From: Thiorhodovibrio litoralis
GTDB lineage: Bacteria > Pseudomonadota > Gammaproteobacteria > Chromatiales > Chromatiaceae
Direction of reading: 5' to 3'
NCBI RefSeq assembly: GCF_033954455.1
Contig: NZ_CP121473.1
Location: 4,078,501 to 4,142,500 of the forward strand
Length of the DNA stretch: 64,000 nt
Shown here: positions 24,001-32,789 of the stretch, piece after piece
Position numbering within the stretch: position 1 is the stretch's first letter
Layout of the letters: the number at the start of each line of letters is the position of its first letter
Translations under genes and position numbers: made by a program
Notes under the pieces: model-generated
Told to the model about the DNA's origin: nothing
The model's database searches: none
What the model saw: the letters and a program-made list of their open reading frames with translations, nothing else

Positions 24001-25166
24001 CAGCGGGTCCTCCGTTCGCGATTCACATTGCGCATCGGCCGTTGGGCCGTCGAGCTGCTCGTGTCGCTACTCGAGGCGCTCGACAAGCCGCCGGTTGAGG
24101 CCTTGCCGCCACCTGCGCCCGTGTTTTTCATCAGTTGATCCAGCGGCAGATACATCAGGCTATTGCTGTCGGGAACATCAATCAGCACCTTCTGGCTGTC
24201 GCCGATGACATCCTCCATTGCAGCCAGATACAGACGCTCACGCATCACCTCAGGTGCCTTGCGATACTCCGTCAGCACCGCGAGGAAGCGCGAACTCTCA
24301 CCCTCGGCCTCAGCAATGACTTGATCGCGATAAGCCTTGGCATCGGCAATCACCCGGGCCGCTTCACCGCGCGCCTGCGGCAGAATCTGATTGGAGTAAG
24401 CCTCGGCCTGGTTCTCGGAGCGTTCCTTGTCCTCGCGCGCCTTGATGGCGTCATCGAAAGCCTCTTTGACCTGCTCCGGCGGCTTGGCTGGCTGCATGTT
24501 GACAGAGGTGACCAGGAGCCCGGTCTTGTACTCTTTGATCAGGGCCTGGACGCGCTCGCGGATGGTCGCCGCCACGGCGCTACGGCCCTCGGTCAGGATG
24601 AAGTCGAGCTTGCTGCCACCGATGGTCTTGCGCACCACGGTTTCGGTCGCATCGCGCAGGGTTTTCTCGGGATTCTGATCCTGGAACAGGTAATTGGACG
24701 CATCTTCGATGCGCGACTGCACGGTCAGCTCGACATCGACGATGTTTTCGTCCTGAGTCAGCATCAAGGCTTTATGGCTAAAGGAGGAAATCTCGTCAAC
24801 ATTGACAATCTCGACCTGCTCAACCGGCCAGGGCCAGTGCCAGTGCGGGCCAGGCTGGGTGGTTCTTTCATAGACACCAAAGCGCAGCACCACACCGCGC
24901 TCGGCCGGATCGACAATGTAGATGCCAGTGGCGAGCCAGAGCACCAGGATCACACCGATCACGATACCGATGGCCCATTTGCCCAGTTGTCCGACCGGAC
25001 CGCCCGAGCCTCCCCCACCGGAACCGCCGGCATCACCGCCGAGCAGCCCCTTGATCTTATCCTGCAAGTTGCGCACGATCTCATCGAGATCGGGCGGCCC
25101 GCCCTGGTTCCCCTGCTGGGGACCCCAAGGGTCTTTGCCTCCGCCTCCAGGCTCGTTCCAGGCCAT
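24000..25166 (-). CDS. hflK: FtsH protease modulator HflK
   Basis: 388 residues from the ATG at 25166. Gly/Pro-rich cytoplasmic N-terminus (AWNEPGGGGKDPWGP), one TM helix (IGIVIGVILVLWLATGIYIV), band-7 domain (DPAERGVVLRFGVYE) and a Ser-rich tail. Upstream in-frame codons to 25388 are not family sequence and overlap the hflX 3' end. Cotranscribed with hflC. Confidence 0.95.
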   Translation of the reverse strand: MAWNEPGGGGKDPWGPQQGNQGGPPDLDEIVRNLQDKIKGLLGGDAGGSGGGGSGGPVGQLGKWAIGIVIGVILVLWLATGIYIVDPAERGVVLRFGVYERTTQPGPHWHWPWPVEQVEIVNVDEISSFSHKALMLTQDENIVDVELTVQSRIEDASNYLFQDQNPEKTLRDATETVVRKTIGGSKLDFILTEGRSAVAATIRERVQALIKEYKTGLLVTSVNMQPAKPPEQVKEAFDDAIKAREDKERSENQAEAYSNQILPQARGEAARVIADAKAYRDQVIAEAEGESSRFLAVLTEYRKAPEVMRERLYLAAMEDVIGDSQKVLIDVPDSNSLMYLPLDQLMKNTGAGGGKASTGGLSSASSSDTSSSTAQRPMRNVNRERRTR

Positions 25167-25296
25167 AATTACTCCGTCTGGGATAGTCAAGTTAGGTGGT
25201 GCACCGCGACCGTCGAGCGGGCATTTTAGGTATTCCGGCCTCGGGGAACAATGCGCGAGGCAACCGCGAAAGGAAAAATCTTGCGCCGAGCGCTCA

Positions 25297-26670
25297 TCAG
25301 CAGGCGGCGTCGGCCGGTGTCTCGGCGCCTGATGCGCGCCCATCAGCTGTGCGCCCATCAGCAGCGCACGCGTCAGCTGCGAGCCCATTATTGGGGCGAC
25401 CGCGGCGCTTTAGCTCCCGCTGCAGTCGTTCGGGGTCGATCATAACCGCCATGGTCGAGCCGCCGTCAGGCGTGGCTTCTTCATCCAAGATCCGGCCATG
25501 CCGGTAGAGCCAGGCGCGCAGGGCGCCTTCGCCCGGGCCGAGCTCGAGCCGACAGCTCTCCACCTGACCGCGAAAACGCTCGGCCAGGGCATCAATCAGC
25601 AATTCCATGCCGGCGCCTGTCTGCGCCGACAGCCACACCGTCGTGACCTGTCCCGCTGCATCCCGGTCCACCCGCGGGGCATGGCCATGGTGCCCGTCCG
25701 CTTCGAGCTGGTCGATCTTGTTCATCACCCGCAGACGCGGGATGTCCTCAGCGCCGATTTCGGCCAGCACCTGCTCGACATCCTGCTCGCGGCGGTCGCG
25801 CTCGGGCGTCGCGGCGTCGATCACGTGCAAGAGCAACGCCGCCGAGCGGGTCTCCTGCAGGGTAGCGCGGAAGGCCGCGACCAGCTCATGCGGCAGATGG
25901 GAGACAAAGCCGACGGTGTCCGCCAGCACCACCGCCGGTGCATTGGGCAGTTCCAGCCGGCGCAGCGTCGGGTCCAGGGTCGCAAAGAGTTGGTCGGCCT
26001 GAAACACACCGGCCTCGGTCAACCGGTTGAACAGGGTCGACTTGCCAGCGTTGGTATAGCCCACCAGAGACACGGTTGCGATCTCGGCGCGGTCGCGCGC
26101 CTGACGCCCTTGGGCGCGCTGGACCTCGATGCGCTCGAGGCGTTTGTTCAAGGCAACAATCCGCTTGCCGAGCAGCCGCCGGTCGGTCTCGAGCTGGGTC
26201 TCGCCCGGCCCGCGCAGGCCGATGCCACCTTTTTGGCGTTCCAGATGGGTCCAGCCGCGTACCAGGCGCGTCGACAGGTGCCGCAGCTGCGCCAGCTCCA
26301 CCTGCAGCTTGCCCTCGAAAGAGCGCGCGCGGCGGGCAAAAATATCCAGAATCAGCCCATTGCGATCAACCACCCGACACGACAGGCGGCGCTCCAGATT
26401 GCGCTCCTGCGCCGGGCTCAGCGTATGGTCAAAAATGACCAGCTCGGCACCAGATGCAGCCACCTGCTCGGCCAACTCGGCGGCTTTGCCCTGCCCGATA
26501 AAGAACCGCGGATCGGGTGCCTCGCGCGTTCCGGTGGCATAGCCGACCTCGCTAGCGCCCGCGGCCTCGACCAGCAGGCGGAATTCATTCGCGGCATCGG
26601 CATCCAGCTTGCTGCCGATGGCCAGCTGCACCAAAAGGGCACGCTCGCCCGCATCAGGGCGCTCAAACAT
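25297..26670 (-). CDS. hflX: GTPase HflX
   Basis: 457 residues. HflX N-terminal domain, then G domain with G1 GYTNAGKSTLFNRL, G3 DTVGF and G4 NKID. It binds 50S/70S ribosomes and rescues stalled ribosomes under stress. The C-terminal tail (last 30 residues) is Ala/Asp/Gly-rich with repeated ADGR units derived from a short DNA repeat at about 25325-25385, unlike typical HflX. Confidence 0.94.
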   Translation of the reverse strand: MFERPDAGERALLVQLAIGSKLDADAANEFRLLVEAAGASEVGYATGTREAPDPRFFIGQGKAAELAEQVAASGAELVIFDHTLSPAQERNLERRLSCRVVDRNGLILDIFARRARSFEGKLQVELAQLRHLSTRLVRGWTHLERQKGGIGLRGPGETQLETDRRLLGKRIVALNKRLERIEVQRAQGRQARDRAEIATVSLVGYTNAGKSTLFNRLTEAGVFQADQLFATLDPTLRRLELPNAPAVVLADTVGFVSHLPHELVAAFRATLQETRSAALLLHVIDAATPERDRREQDVEQVLAEIGAEDIPRLRVMNKIDQLEADGHHGHAPRVDRDAAGQVTTVWLSAQTGAGMELLIDALAERFRGQVESCRLELGPGEGALRAWLYRHGRILDEEATPDGGSTMAVMIDPERLQRELKRRGRPNNGLAADACAADGRTADGRASGAETPADAAC

Positions 26671-26694
26671 CGCGACCCAACATCATGCCCGGCA

Positions 26695-26949
26695 TCATTC
26701 GACGTCGGACTCGTCGGACTCGGCATCCTCTTCTGAAGACCATTTGATGTTACGCGTCGGCACCACGGTGGAGATGGCATGCTTGTAGATCATCTGGCTG
26801 ACGTTGTTCTTCAGCAAGACGACGAACTGATCGAAAGACTCGACCTGTCCCTGCAATTTGATGCCATTGACCAGAAAAATCGAGACCGGCACGCGCTCTC
26901 TGCGCAGCGCGTTCAAAAATGGATCCTGAAGACTGTGTCCTTTCGACAT
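26695..26949 (-). CDS. hfq: RNA chaperone Hfq
   Basis: 84 residues: Sm1 core ([20 protein letters not shown]), Sm2 YKHAIST, and a short acidic tail ([14 protein letters not shown]). It mediates sRNA-mRNA pairing. It is located between miaA and hflX as usual. Confidence 0.97.
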   Translation of the reverse strand: MSKGHSLQDPFLNALRRERVPVSIFLVNGIKLQGQVESFDQFVVLLKNNVSQMIYKHAISTVVPTRNIKWSSEEDAESDESDVE

Positions 26950-27111
26950 AGTTTGAAATTCTCTTGTTGTTGTGCGGTCGTCACATCAACGCCCGATTAC
27001 GAAGCGCCCGCGCGCGCCAGCCCGCGCCGAGTTAATCGGTTACGTTATCACAGAGCCGCCGGTGCGTGGTCAACTCCATCACCTTAAGAGTCAAAGGAAT
27101 CGAGATCAGCG

Positions 27112-28155
27112 CTAGCCGATTCCCGCCGCGGCCAAGGTGTCCAGCGCCCGATCGAGCAGCCCCGGCCCCTCGGGCAGCCACAGACAGTCGCTTTCCGCGC
27201 GCAGCCAGGTCAGCTGCCGCTTGGCCAGCTGCCGCGTCGCAGTAATTGCCAGCTCGCGCATGCGGGCGAAATCGTAATCCCCGTCGAGATGGTGCCACAT
27301 CTGTCGATACCCCACCGAACGCATCGCGGGCAAACCGGGATGCAGATCACCGCGCGCCCGCAGGCGCTCCACCTCGGCAACAAAACCTGCCGCCAGTATG
27401 GCATCGAAGCGCTCGGCAATGCGCTCGCGCAACACCTGACGCTCCGTTGCGGGCGTGCTCGACTGCCTTTTTTCCTGGCCTTTTTGCTGGCCTTCTTCCT
27501 GGCCTCTTGCCTGGCCGCCTGCCTGCGCGGGCGCCCTGACAAGTTTCACGACGAGATAAGGCAACTCTTGAGCCGCAGCCTGCGCCCAATGTTCACTGAG
27601 CGCGCGCCCGGTGGTCAGATAGACCTCAAGCGCGCGCTGGATGCGTTGCGGGTCATTCGGGTGAATGCGCGCCGCACTGGGGGCGTCGAGCACCGCCAGC
27701 CAGCGATGCAGCCGTGCCGAGCCCAAGCGCTCGAGCTGGCGGGATAAATCCCGGCGCAGCTCGGGGTCGGCCTGCGGCAGTGGCGCCAGCCCGCGCGTCA
27801 GCGCGCGAAAATAGAGCATGGTGCCACCTACCAGCAGTGGCACCCGGCCCGCGCACGTGATCTCCGCCATCGCCTGCAAGGCATCAGCGCGGAAGCGCGC
27901 GGCAGAGTAGACCTCGCTTGGATCGCAGATGTCGATCAGCCGGTGCGGCACCCGCGCGCGAATCTCAGGCTCAGGCTTGGCTGTGCCGATATCCATGCCC
28001 CGATAGACCAGCGCCGAGTCGACGCTGATGATCTCGCACGGCAGGCGCTCGACCAAATCCAGGGACAGGGAGGTTTTGCCAGAGGCCGTGGGGCCCATCA
28101 GGAAAATCGCCGGTGGCAGGCTGTCCCGATCCGCAGGACTCTCCCCAAGGCTCAT
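27112..28155 (-). CDS. miaA: tRNA dimethylallyltransferase with low-complexity insertion
   Basis: 347 residues from the ATG at 28155. P-loop [31 protein letters not shown] and [11 protein letters not shown] are canonical; MiaA adds the isopentenyl group to A37 of tRNAs reading UNN codons. Between the core and the helical region (about residue 215) there is an insertion rich in Gln/Gly/Glu/Lys ([18 protein letters not shown]) encoded by a 12-bp tandem repeat; the flanking parts of the family fold are intact. Confidence 0.93.
   Translation of the reverse strand: MSLGESPADRDSLPPAIFLMGPTASGKTSLSLDLVERLPCEIISVDSALVYRGMDIGTAKPEPEIRARVPHRLIDICDPSEVYSAARFRADALQAMAEITCAGRVPLLVGGTMLYFRALTRGLAPLPQADPELRRDLSRQLERLGSARLHRWLAVLDAPSAARIHPNDPQRIQRALEVYLTTGRALSEHWAQAAAQELPYLVVKLVRAPAQAGGQARGQEEGQQKGQEKRQSSTPATERQVLRERIAERFDAILAAGFVAEVERLRARGDLHPGLPAMRSVGYRQMWHHLDGDYDFARMRELAITATRQLAKRQLTWLRAESDCLWLPEGPGLLDRALDTLAAAGIG
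27463..27522. repeat. 12-bp tandem repeat inside miaA
   Basis: Five units based on CTGGCCTTCTTC (27463-27474 divergent; 27475-27522 four clearer copies). Multiple of three, so the miaA frame is kept; it encodes a Gln/Gly/Lys-rich linker. Confidence 0.85.
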
Positions 28156-28225
28156 GGTTGCGCCGGTCCCTGACAATGAACCCGTGAAATCAATGCAAGT
28201 TCACCGCCGTTTGCGCTCGCGTTTT

Positions 28226-30400
28226 TCATCGCCCGCGCAGAAACAGACGGTCGAGCTCTTGCTGGGAGAGCTTTACCCAGGTCGGGCGCCCGTGATTGCA
28301 TTGATCTGCCCGCTCGGTTGCTTCCATGGATCGCAACAGAGCATTCATCTCCGGCAGAGTCAGCCGGCGATTGGCGCGCACCGAGCCATGACAGGCCATG
28401 GTCGCCAGCAAGGCATTGGCCTGCTGCTGCAAACGCGCGCTCTGGCCATGCTCGGCGAGATCGGACAGAACATCCCGCAGCAGCTGCTCGACATCCGCCC
28501 CTTGCAGCATGGCCGGAATCTCCCGCACCGCGATCTGTTCCTCGCCCAGGCGGCTGACCGTGAGGCCCAGCGCCTGCAAGTCGGCATCATGCGCTTCGAG
28601 CAGATCCACCTCGGCGCGACTCAGCCGCACGCTAACCGGCACCAGCAACGGCTGGCGACGCACCTGACGGTCCGCCTGCCAGGCGGTTTTCAGACGCTCG
28701 TAGCACACCCGCTCATGGGCGGCGTGCATGTCCACGATCACCAGGCCATCGCGTGCCTGCGCCAGCACATAGATTCCGTTGAGCTGCCCCAGCGCGAAGC
28801 CCAAGGGCGGCACCTCACCTGCGTCATCTTCACCTTTGCCGTTGGCGAGACTGCCGCTGCCGAACGCCGAATTTGGGGCATCAGCCCCGCCTCCTGCCAA
28901 CTCTCCCTCCGGCCCGCCCGACGTGCCGACTCCAGCCAACGCCTGCTCCGCCGCGGACCAGGGCTGCTGCCAGGCGAAATTGGCGGCATAAGCACCGCTC
29001 GATTCCCGCAAGGGCAGCGACCGCTGTGCGCCACCGCTCGGACCGCCGGTCGTCGACATGGACGCAGCTTGCCCGTTAAGGGCCGTTGCTGCGTCAGATG
29101 CAGCATGGGGCGATGTCCCAGCAGGGTCACTGGGTGACGATGCCAAAGCCGCACCACTCGAGTGCTCTCCCGAGAAGCGCTGATCCCCTGCCCGATTCTC
29201 CCCCTGGCTCACTGCGGGCTGTGCGAGCCCGTCCGGTGTCGCACCTTCCGCCATGGAGCCGCCCACGAGGGTGCCCCCCGCGAGCCGGCGATGCAGGGCG
29301 CGAAAAATAAAATCATGCACCTGCCGCGCCTCACGAAAGCGCACCTCCTGCTTGGCGGGGTGGACATTGACATCAACCTGGCGCGGATCAAGCTCAAGAA
29401 AGAGCACATAAGCCGGATGACGACTGTGATGCAGCACATCCTGATAGGCCTGGCGCACCGCATGGGTCACCAGCTTGTCGCGAATCATCCGGCCATTGAC
29501 ATAGAAGAACTGCCGGTCCGCCTGCGAGCGACTGAAGGCCGGCTGCGCCACCCAGCCGAACAGGCGCAGCCCGATGGCCTGCTCATCCACCAGCAAAGAG
29601 GCGGAAACAAAGTCCCTACCCAGGGTTTGTTCGAGTCGCTGCTGGTGAGTGTCGCCGATGGCCCCTTGCGCAAAGCCCTTGCCAGAACCAGGGCCGGCAT
29701 CATCTGCGTGCATCTTGGGGTGCGACACGGAATGGGAATCGCCCGACTCACCGTCACCCTGTTCGCGCGGCACACCGACATTGGCCCCATCCTTGGCGCG
29801 CAAATCCAATACCGAGCGCCCATTGTGCTCAAGCCGAAAGCCGACTTCCGCATGCGCCAGCGCTAAGCGCCGGATGAGCTGCTCGATATGGCCCAGTTCG
29901 GTCTTCTCGGTGCGCAGGAACTTGCGCCGCGCCGGGGTGTTGAAAAACAGATCCTGCACTTCGATACTGGTGCCAGGTGCGTGCGGCGCCGGTTCCACCG
30001 CGGGAATCTGGTCGCTGCCATCAGCAGTGATCGCGAATCCGTGCTCCGCATCCGACGGCCGCGAGACAATCCGCAGCCGCGCCACCGAGGCCATGCTGGG
30101 CAGCGCCTCACCGCGAAACCCCAGGGTCGCGACTGATTCCAGATCGGCCAGCGAGGCAATCTTGCTGGTGGCATGGCGCGATACCGCCAGCGGCAGTTCC
30201 TCCGCCGACATGCCACAGCCGTCATCGCGCACCAGGATGCGCTTGGCGCCGCCGCGCTCCAGCTTCACCTCAATCTGGCGCGCGCCGGAATCCAGACTGT
30301 TCTCCACCAGTTCCTTGACGATAGATGCCGGGCGCTCAATCGCCTCGCCGGCGGCGATCTGGTTAATCAACTGAGGTGGCAGCGGCCTGATCCGTGTCAT
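28226..30400 (-). CDS. mutL: DNA mismatch repair protein MutL (endonuclease-type)
   Basis: 724 residues. GHKL ATPase N-terminus (IAAGEAIERPASIVKELVEN, GFRGEALPSM), a long Ser/Ala/Gly linker (about 360-520), and a C-terminal domain with the endonuclease metal motif DMHAAHERVCYE and CNHGRPTW. These motifs occur in MutL proteins that nick DNA themselves (as in Pseudomonas) and are lost in E. coli, which uses MutH. The length is above average because of the linker. Confidence 0.95.
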   Translation of the reverse strand: MTRIRPLPPQLINQIAAGEAIERPASIVKELVENSLDSGARQIEVKLERGGAKRILVRDDGCGMSAEELPLAVSRHATSKIASLADLESVATLGFRGEALPSMASVARLRIVSRPSDAEHGFAITADGSDQIPAVEPAPHAPGTSIEVQDLFFNTPARRKFLRTEKTELGHIEQLIRRLALAHAEVGFRLEHNGRSVLDLRAKDGANVGVPREQGDGESGDSHSVSHPKMHADDAGPGSGKGFAQGAIGDTHQQRLEQTLGRDFVSASLLVDEQAIGLRLFGWVAQPAFSRSQADRQFFYVNGRMIRDKLVTHAVRQAYQDVLHHSRHPAYVLFLELDPRQVDVNVHPAKQEVRFREARQVHDFIFRALHRRLAGGTLVGGSMAEGATPDGLAQPAVSQGENRAGDQRFSGEHSSGAALASSPSDPAGTSPHAASDAATALNGQAASMSTTGGPSGGAQRSLPLRESSGAYAANFAWQQPWSAAEQALAGVGTSGGPEGELAGGGADAPNSAFGSGSLANGKGEDDAGEVPPLGFALGQLNGIYVLAQARDGLVIVDMHAAHERVCYERLKTAWQADRQVRRQPLLVPVSVRLSRAEVDLLEAHDADLQALGLTVSRLGEEQIAVREIPAMLQGADVEQLLRDVLSDLAEHGQSARLQQQANALLATMACHGSVRANRRLTLPEMNALLRSMEATERADQCNHGRPTWVKLSQQELDRLFLRGR

Positions 30401-30485
30401 CTAACGATGGAAACAGAAAGGCCGGCGTCTGACAACCGCGTCCAGCAAGTTCCCAGCAAACTTCGAGCAAACCCTTGAGTCTACT

Positions 30486-30599
30486 CCGAAAAGTCAAAAA
30501 TCGCATATATTAGAGAATCCTTATGCGTATAACGCATTGGTTATGAGAGTAATTCATTGATAAGAAAACTCTAATATAGGCCCGGTATTGGCTTTTCGG
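30486..30599. repeat. 114-bp imperfect palindromic element
   Basis: The left 39 bases (CCGAAAAG ... TATATTAGAG ... CTTAT) match the reverse complement of the right 40 bases with about three quarters identity; the exact outer blocks are CCGAAAAG (30486-30493) and CTTTTCGG (30592-30599). The inner part holds another small hairpin, ATGCGT-ATA-ACGCAT. It resembles a MITE or a large cruciform; no TA or longer target duplication is evident at its ends. Confidence 0.8.
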
Positions 30600-30647
30600 A
30601 GGGGACTCACCCTTAAAGCATTGAGGTGCGAACTGGAGCCGCTTGAG

Positions 30648-30690
30648 CCCCCTGCGCCCGTCAACCAGCCCAAACCGAAAACGCATTTTT
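30648..30690. repeat. Diverged arm of the 13324 palindromic repeat family
   Basis: The segment CCCCCTGCGCCCGTCAACC, followed by a Lys-codon-like A-rich stretch and CGCATTTTT, matches 13403-13451 with scattered mismatches. Only one arm is present, so it is a half-element. Confidence 0.75.
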
Positions 30691-30714
30691 GATGGCTACA
30701 ACAGCACCCGCGAC

Positions 30715-32082
30715 TCAACCCTCTGGAATTTGCAGCACCTGACCGACGCGGATGTGATCGCCATTGAGCTGATTGAGCGAGCGCAGCGAGGGCAGGCTGA
30801 CCTGGTAGTCGCGGGCGATGTCGAGCAGGGTATCTCCCGGCTCGATGATGTGGCGGACAACATTGGAACGACCACCGTTTTTCATCGCAAACAGCGTCTG
30901 CGGCGGCGGGTGCGAATTGAAGTAATGCTTGATCCCGCTGAGGATGGCTTCAGCAACTTTCTGCTGAAAGCCTGGGGTGCGTAAGCGCTTTTCTTCTTCG
31001 GGGTTGGAGATAAAGGCTGTTTCGACCAGCATGGACGGGATGTCTGGTGCCTTCAGCACCGCGAAGCCGGCGGACTGAATACGACTCTGGTGCATTTTCC
31101 CAAGGTGCCCAAGCTGCTCAAGCACCGGCTTTGCTGCTAGCAAACTGTGCTCCATCGTCATGTTCTGCGTCATGTTCATGAGCACGCCAGCGACTTCTTG
31201 GTTGCTCTTGCCGAGATCGATCCCGGCCAGCAGGTCCACTTCATTTTCCTTTTTAGCCAGCCATTTGGCCGCCTCGCTGGTAGCGCCGCGCTCGGACAGG
31301 GTAAAGACGGAGGAGCCGCGCACGCTGCGATCGCGAAACGCATCGGCGTGAATCGACACGAACAAATCTGCGCGATGCTTGCGGGCAATGCGAATGCGCT
31401 CGCCCAGAATCACGAAACGATCGCTATCACGAATCATGGCCGCGCGCATCCCAGGCTCCTTGTCCACCAGACGCGCAAGATTGCGCGCGATCGAGAGGGT
31501 CACATCCTTCTCACGCGTGCCGTGCGCACCGATGGCTCCGGGATCCTTGCCGCCGTGGCCGGCATCGATGGCGATGACGACATCGCGCGCCTTGAGCTTA
31601 ACCGAACGCTGTTTGACCGACGGATGGTCGCTGAGATCGCGGGAAGCGGCTGCCAACGCATCCTGACGGGCCTCGAGTTCCGACTTGGGCGTGAGATCGA
31701 CCACCAGGCGATAGCCATGGCGCCCGTCAGGCTGCAGGCAGAAGCTTTTAACCCGCACCTTGCGCTTGAGATCGAGCACAATTCTGAGGCTTTCTCCGGG
31801 ACGCTCCCCGCTGCGAATGCGAGCCAGCAGAGGGTTGCTCGCGGTGGGCTGACGCAAGGAGCCGGCAAGACCGATTCCAGCTAGGTCGAGAACCAGCCGG
31901 TCGGGTGAGTCGAGCGTGAAGATATTGTGCTCAACCACAGGCCCGGAGGTATCCAGCACCAAGCGCGTCATCTCATCCTGACTTGACAGGCGCGCGCCCA
32001 GAAGCTCCACCCGAGGGCTGGCGCTTGAGCTCAGTGACAGAAGACTGATCAGCAGGACAGTAATGACAAGGCGATATTTCAT
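30715..32082 (-). CDS. amiC: N-acetylmuramoyl-L-alanine amidase (AmiB/AmiC type)
   Basis: 455 residues from the ATG at 32082 with a signal peptide (about 1-22). An AMIN domain follows (about 25-130), then zinc-dependent Amidase_3 with AIDAGHGGKDPGAIG, SIHADAF and VETAFISNPEEEKRL (metal ligands and catalytic Glu), and a C-terminal LysM (about 408-455). It splits septal peptidoglycan during division and needs an EnvC/NlpD-type activator. In this mutL-adjacent position the E. coli gene is amiB; AMIN plus LysM architecture fits either name. Confidence 0.92.
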   Translation of the reverse strand: MKYRLVITVLLISLLSLSSSASPRVELLGARLSSQDEMTRLVLDTSGPVVEHNIFTLDSPDRLVLDLAGIGLAGSLRQPTASNPLLARIRSGERPGESLRIVLDLKRKVRVKSFCLQPDGRHGYRLVVDLTPKSELEARQDALAAASRDLSDHPSVKQRSVKLKARDVVIAIDAGHGGKDPGAIGAHGTREKDVTLSIARNLARLVDKEPGMRAAMIRDSDRFVILGERIRIARKHRADLFVSIHADAFRDRSVRGSSVFTLSERGATSEAAKWLAKKENEVDLLAGIDLGKSNQEVAGVLMNMTQNMTMEHSLLAAKPVLEQLGHLGKMHQSRIQSAGFAVLKAPDIPSMLVETAFISNPEEEKRLRTPGFQQKVAEAILSGIKHYFNSHPPPQTLFAMKNGGRSNVVRHIIEPGDTLLDIARDYQVSLPSLRSLNQLNGDHIRVGQVLQIPEG

Positions 32083-32243
32083 GGTGCCCCCCGCGGGAAG
32101 CCTCGGACTCCAAAGTCGCAATCGTTTCGACGCCGGTGTCTAGAAGCATAGCAAGTGGCACTAAAATTGTCTAATTTTCCCGATATTTGCCAAGCTTTTC
32201 TCAAAGTTGCATAAAGTATGCGCCCAGTGAGGCACCGAAGCAC

Positions 32244-32789
32244 TCAAGAGCCCGTTGCCGCCAGGCCGCGGACTGCAGCGGCGGCGACCTCCCGCCATGG
32301 CCCACGCCCGCTCAATGACAGCGCACGACCCGGCGACTGCATGACGATCTCAATGCGCAAGTCCGGCGATGGCAGCAGCCCGGCGCCGCGCTCGGGCCAT
32401 TCGATCAGCAGCAGACCGCCCTCGCCCAGCAGTTCCTGCCAGCCGAGATAATCGAGCTCTTCGGGGTCGGCCAGGCGATAGAGATCGAGATGAAACACGC
32501 GCTTCAGTCCCAAGTCTGTCTCGATGTCGTAGGGCTCGATCAGGGTATAGGTGGGACTGCGCACCGCACCCTCGACACCCAGTGCGCGCAGCAGGCCGCG
32601 CACCAGGGTGGTCTTGCCAGCACCGAGCTGCCCGTGCAGGAATATGATCGCACCGCCTTCGGAGCCAATCGGGGCATCGCCTGCAACCTCTATCTCCGAA
32701 CAGGAGCCCAGCCAGGGCGAGAGTGAATCCGCAAGCCGTTGTCCAGCGCGCAACATTTGCTGTTCATCAGGGATGTAAATCGCCGTCAT
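32244..32789 (-). CDS. tsaE: tRNA threonylcarbamoyladenosine biosynthesis ATPase TsaE
   Basis: 181 residues from the ATG at 32789, overlapping nnr by four bases. Walker A GQLGAGKTTLVRGLL, SPTYTLIEPY, FHLDLYRL and LLIEWPERG are the family signatures. It works with TsaB and TsaD in t6A37 synthesis. The C-terminal 30 residues are variable. Confidence 0.95.
   Translation of the reverse strand: MTAIYIPDEQQMLRAGQRLADSLSPWLGSCSEIEVAGDAPIGSEGGAIIFLHGQLGAGKTTLVRGLLRALGVEGAVRSPTYTLIEPYDIETDLGLKRVFHLDLYRLADPEELDYLGWQELLGEGGLLLIEWPERGAGLLPSPDLRIEIVMQSPGRALSLSGRGPWREVAAAAVRGLAATGS

Larger units (their letters stand above)
30401..30714. other. amiC-mutL intergenic region, AT-rich, with palindromes
   Basis: 314 bases without a gene. 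It contains a 114-bp imperfect palindrome (30486-30599) and an arm-like copy of the 13324 repeat (30648-30690). The composition is clearly more AT-rich than neighbouring coding DNA. No ORF is recognised. Confidence 0.7.
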
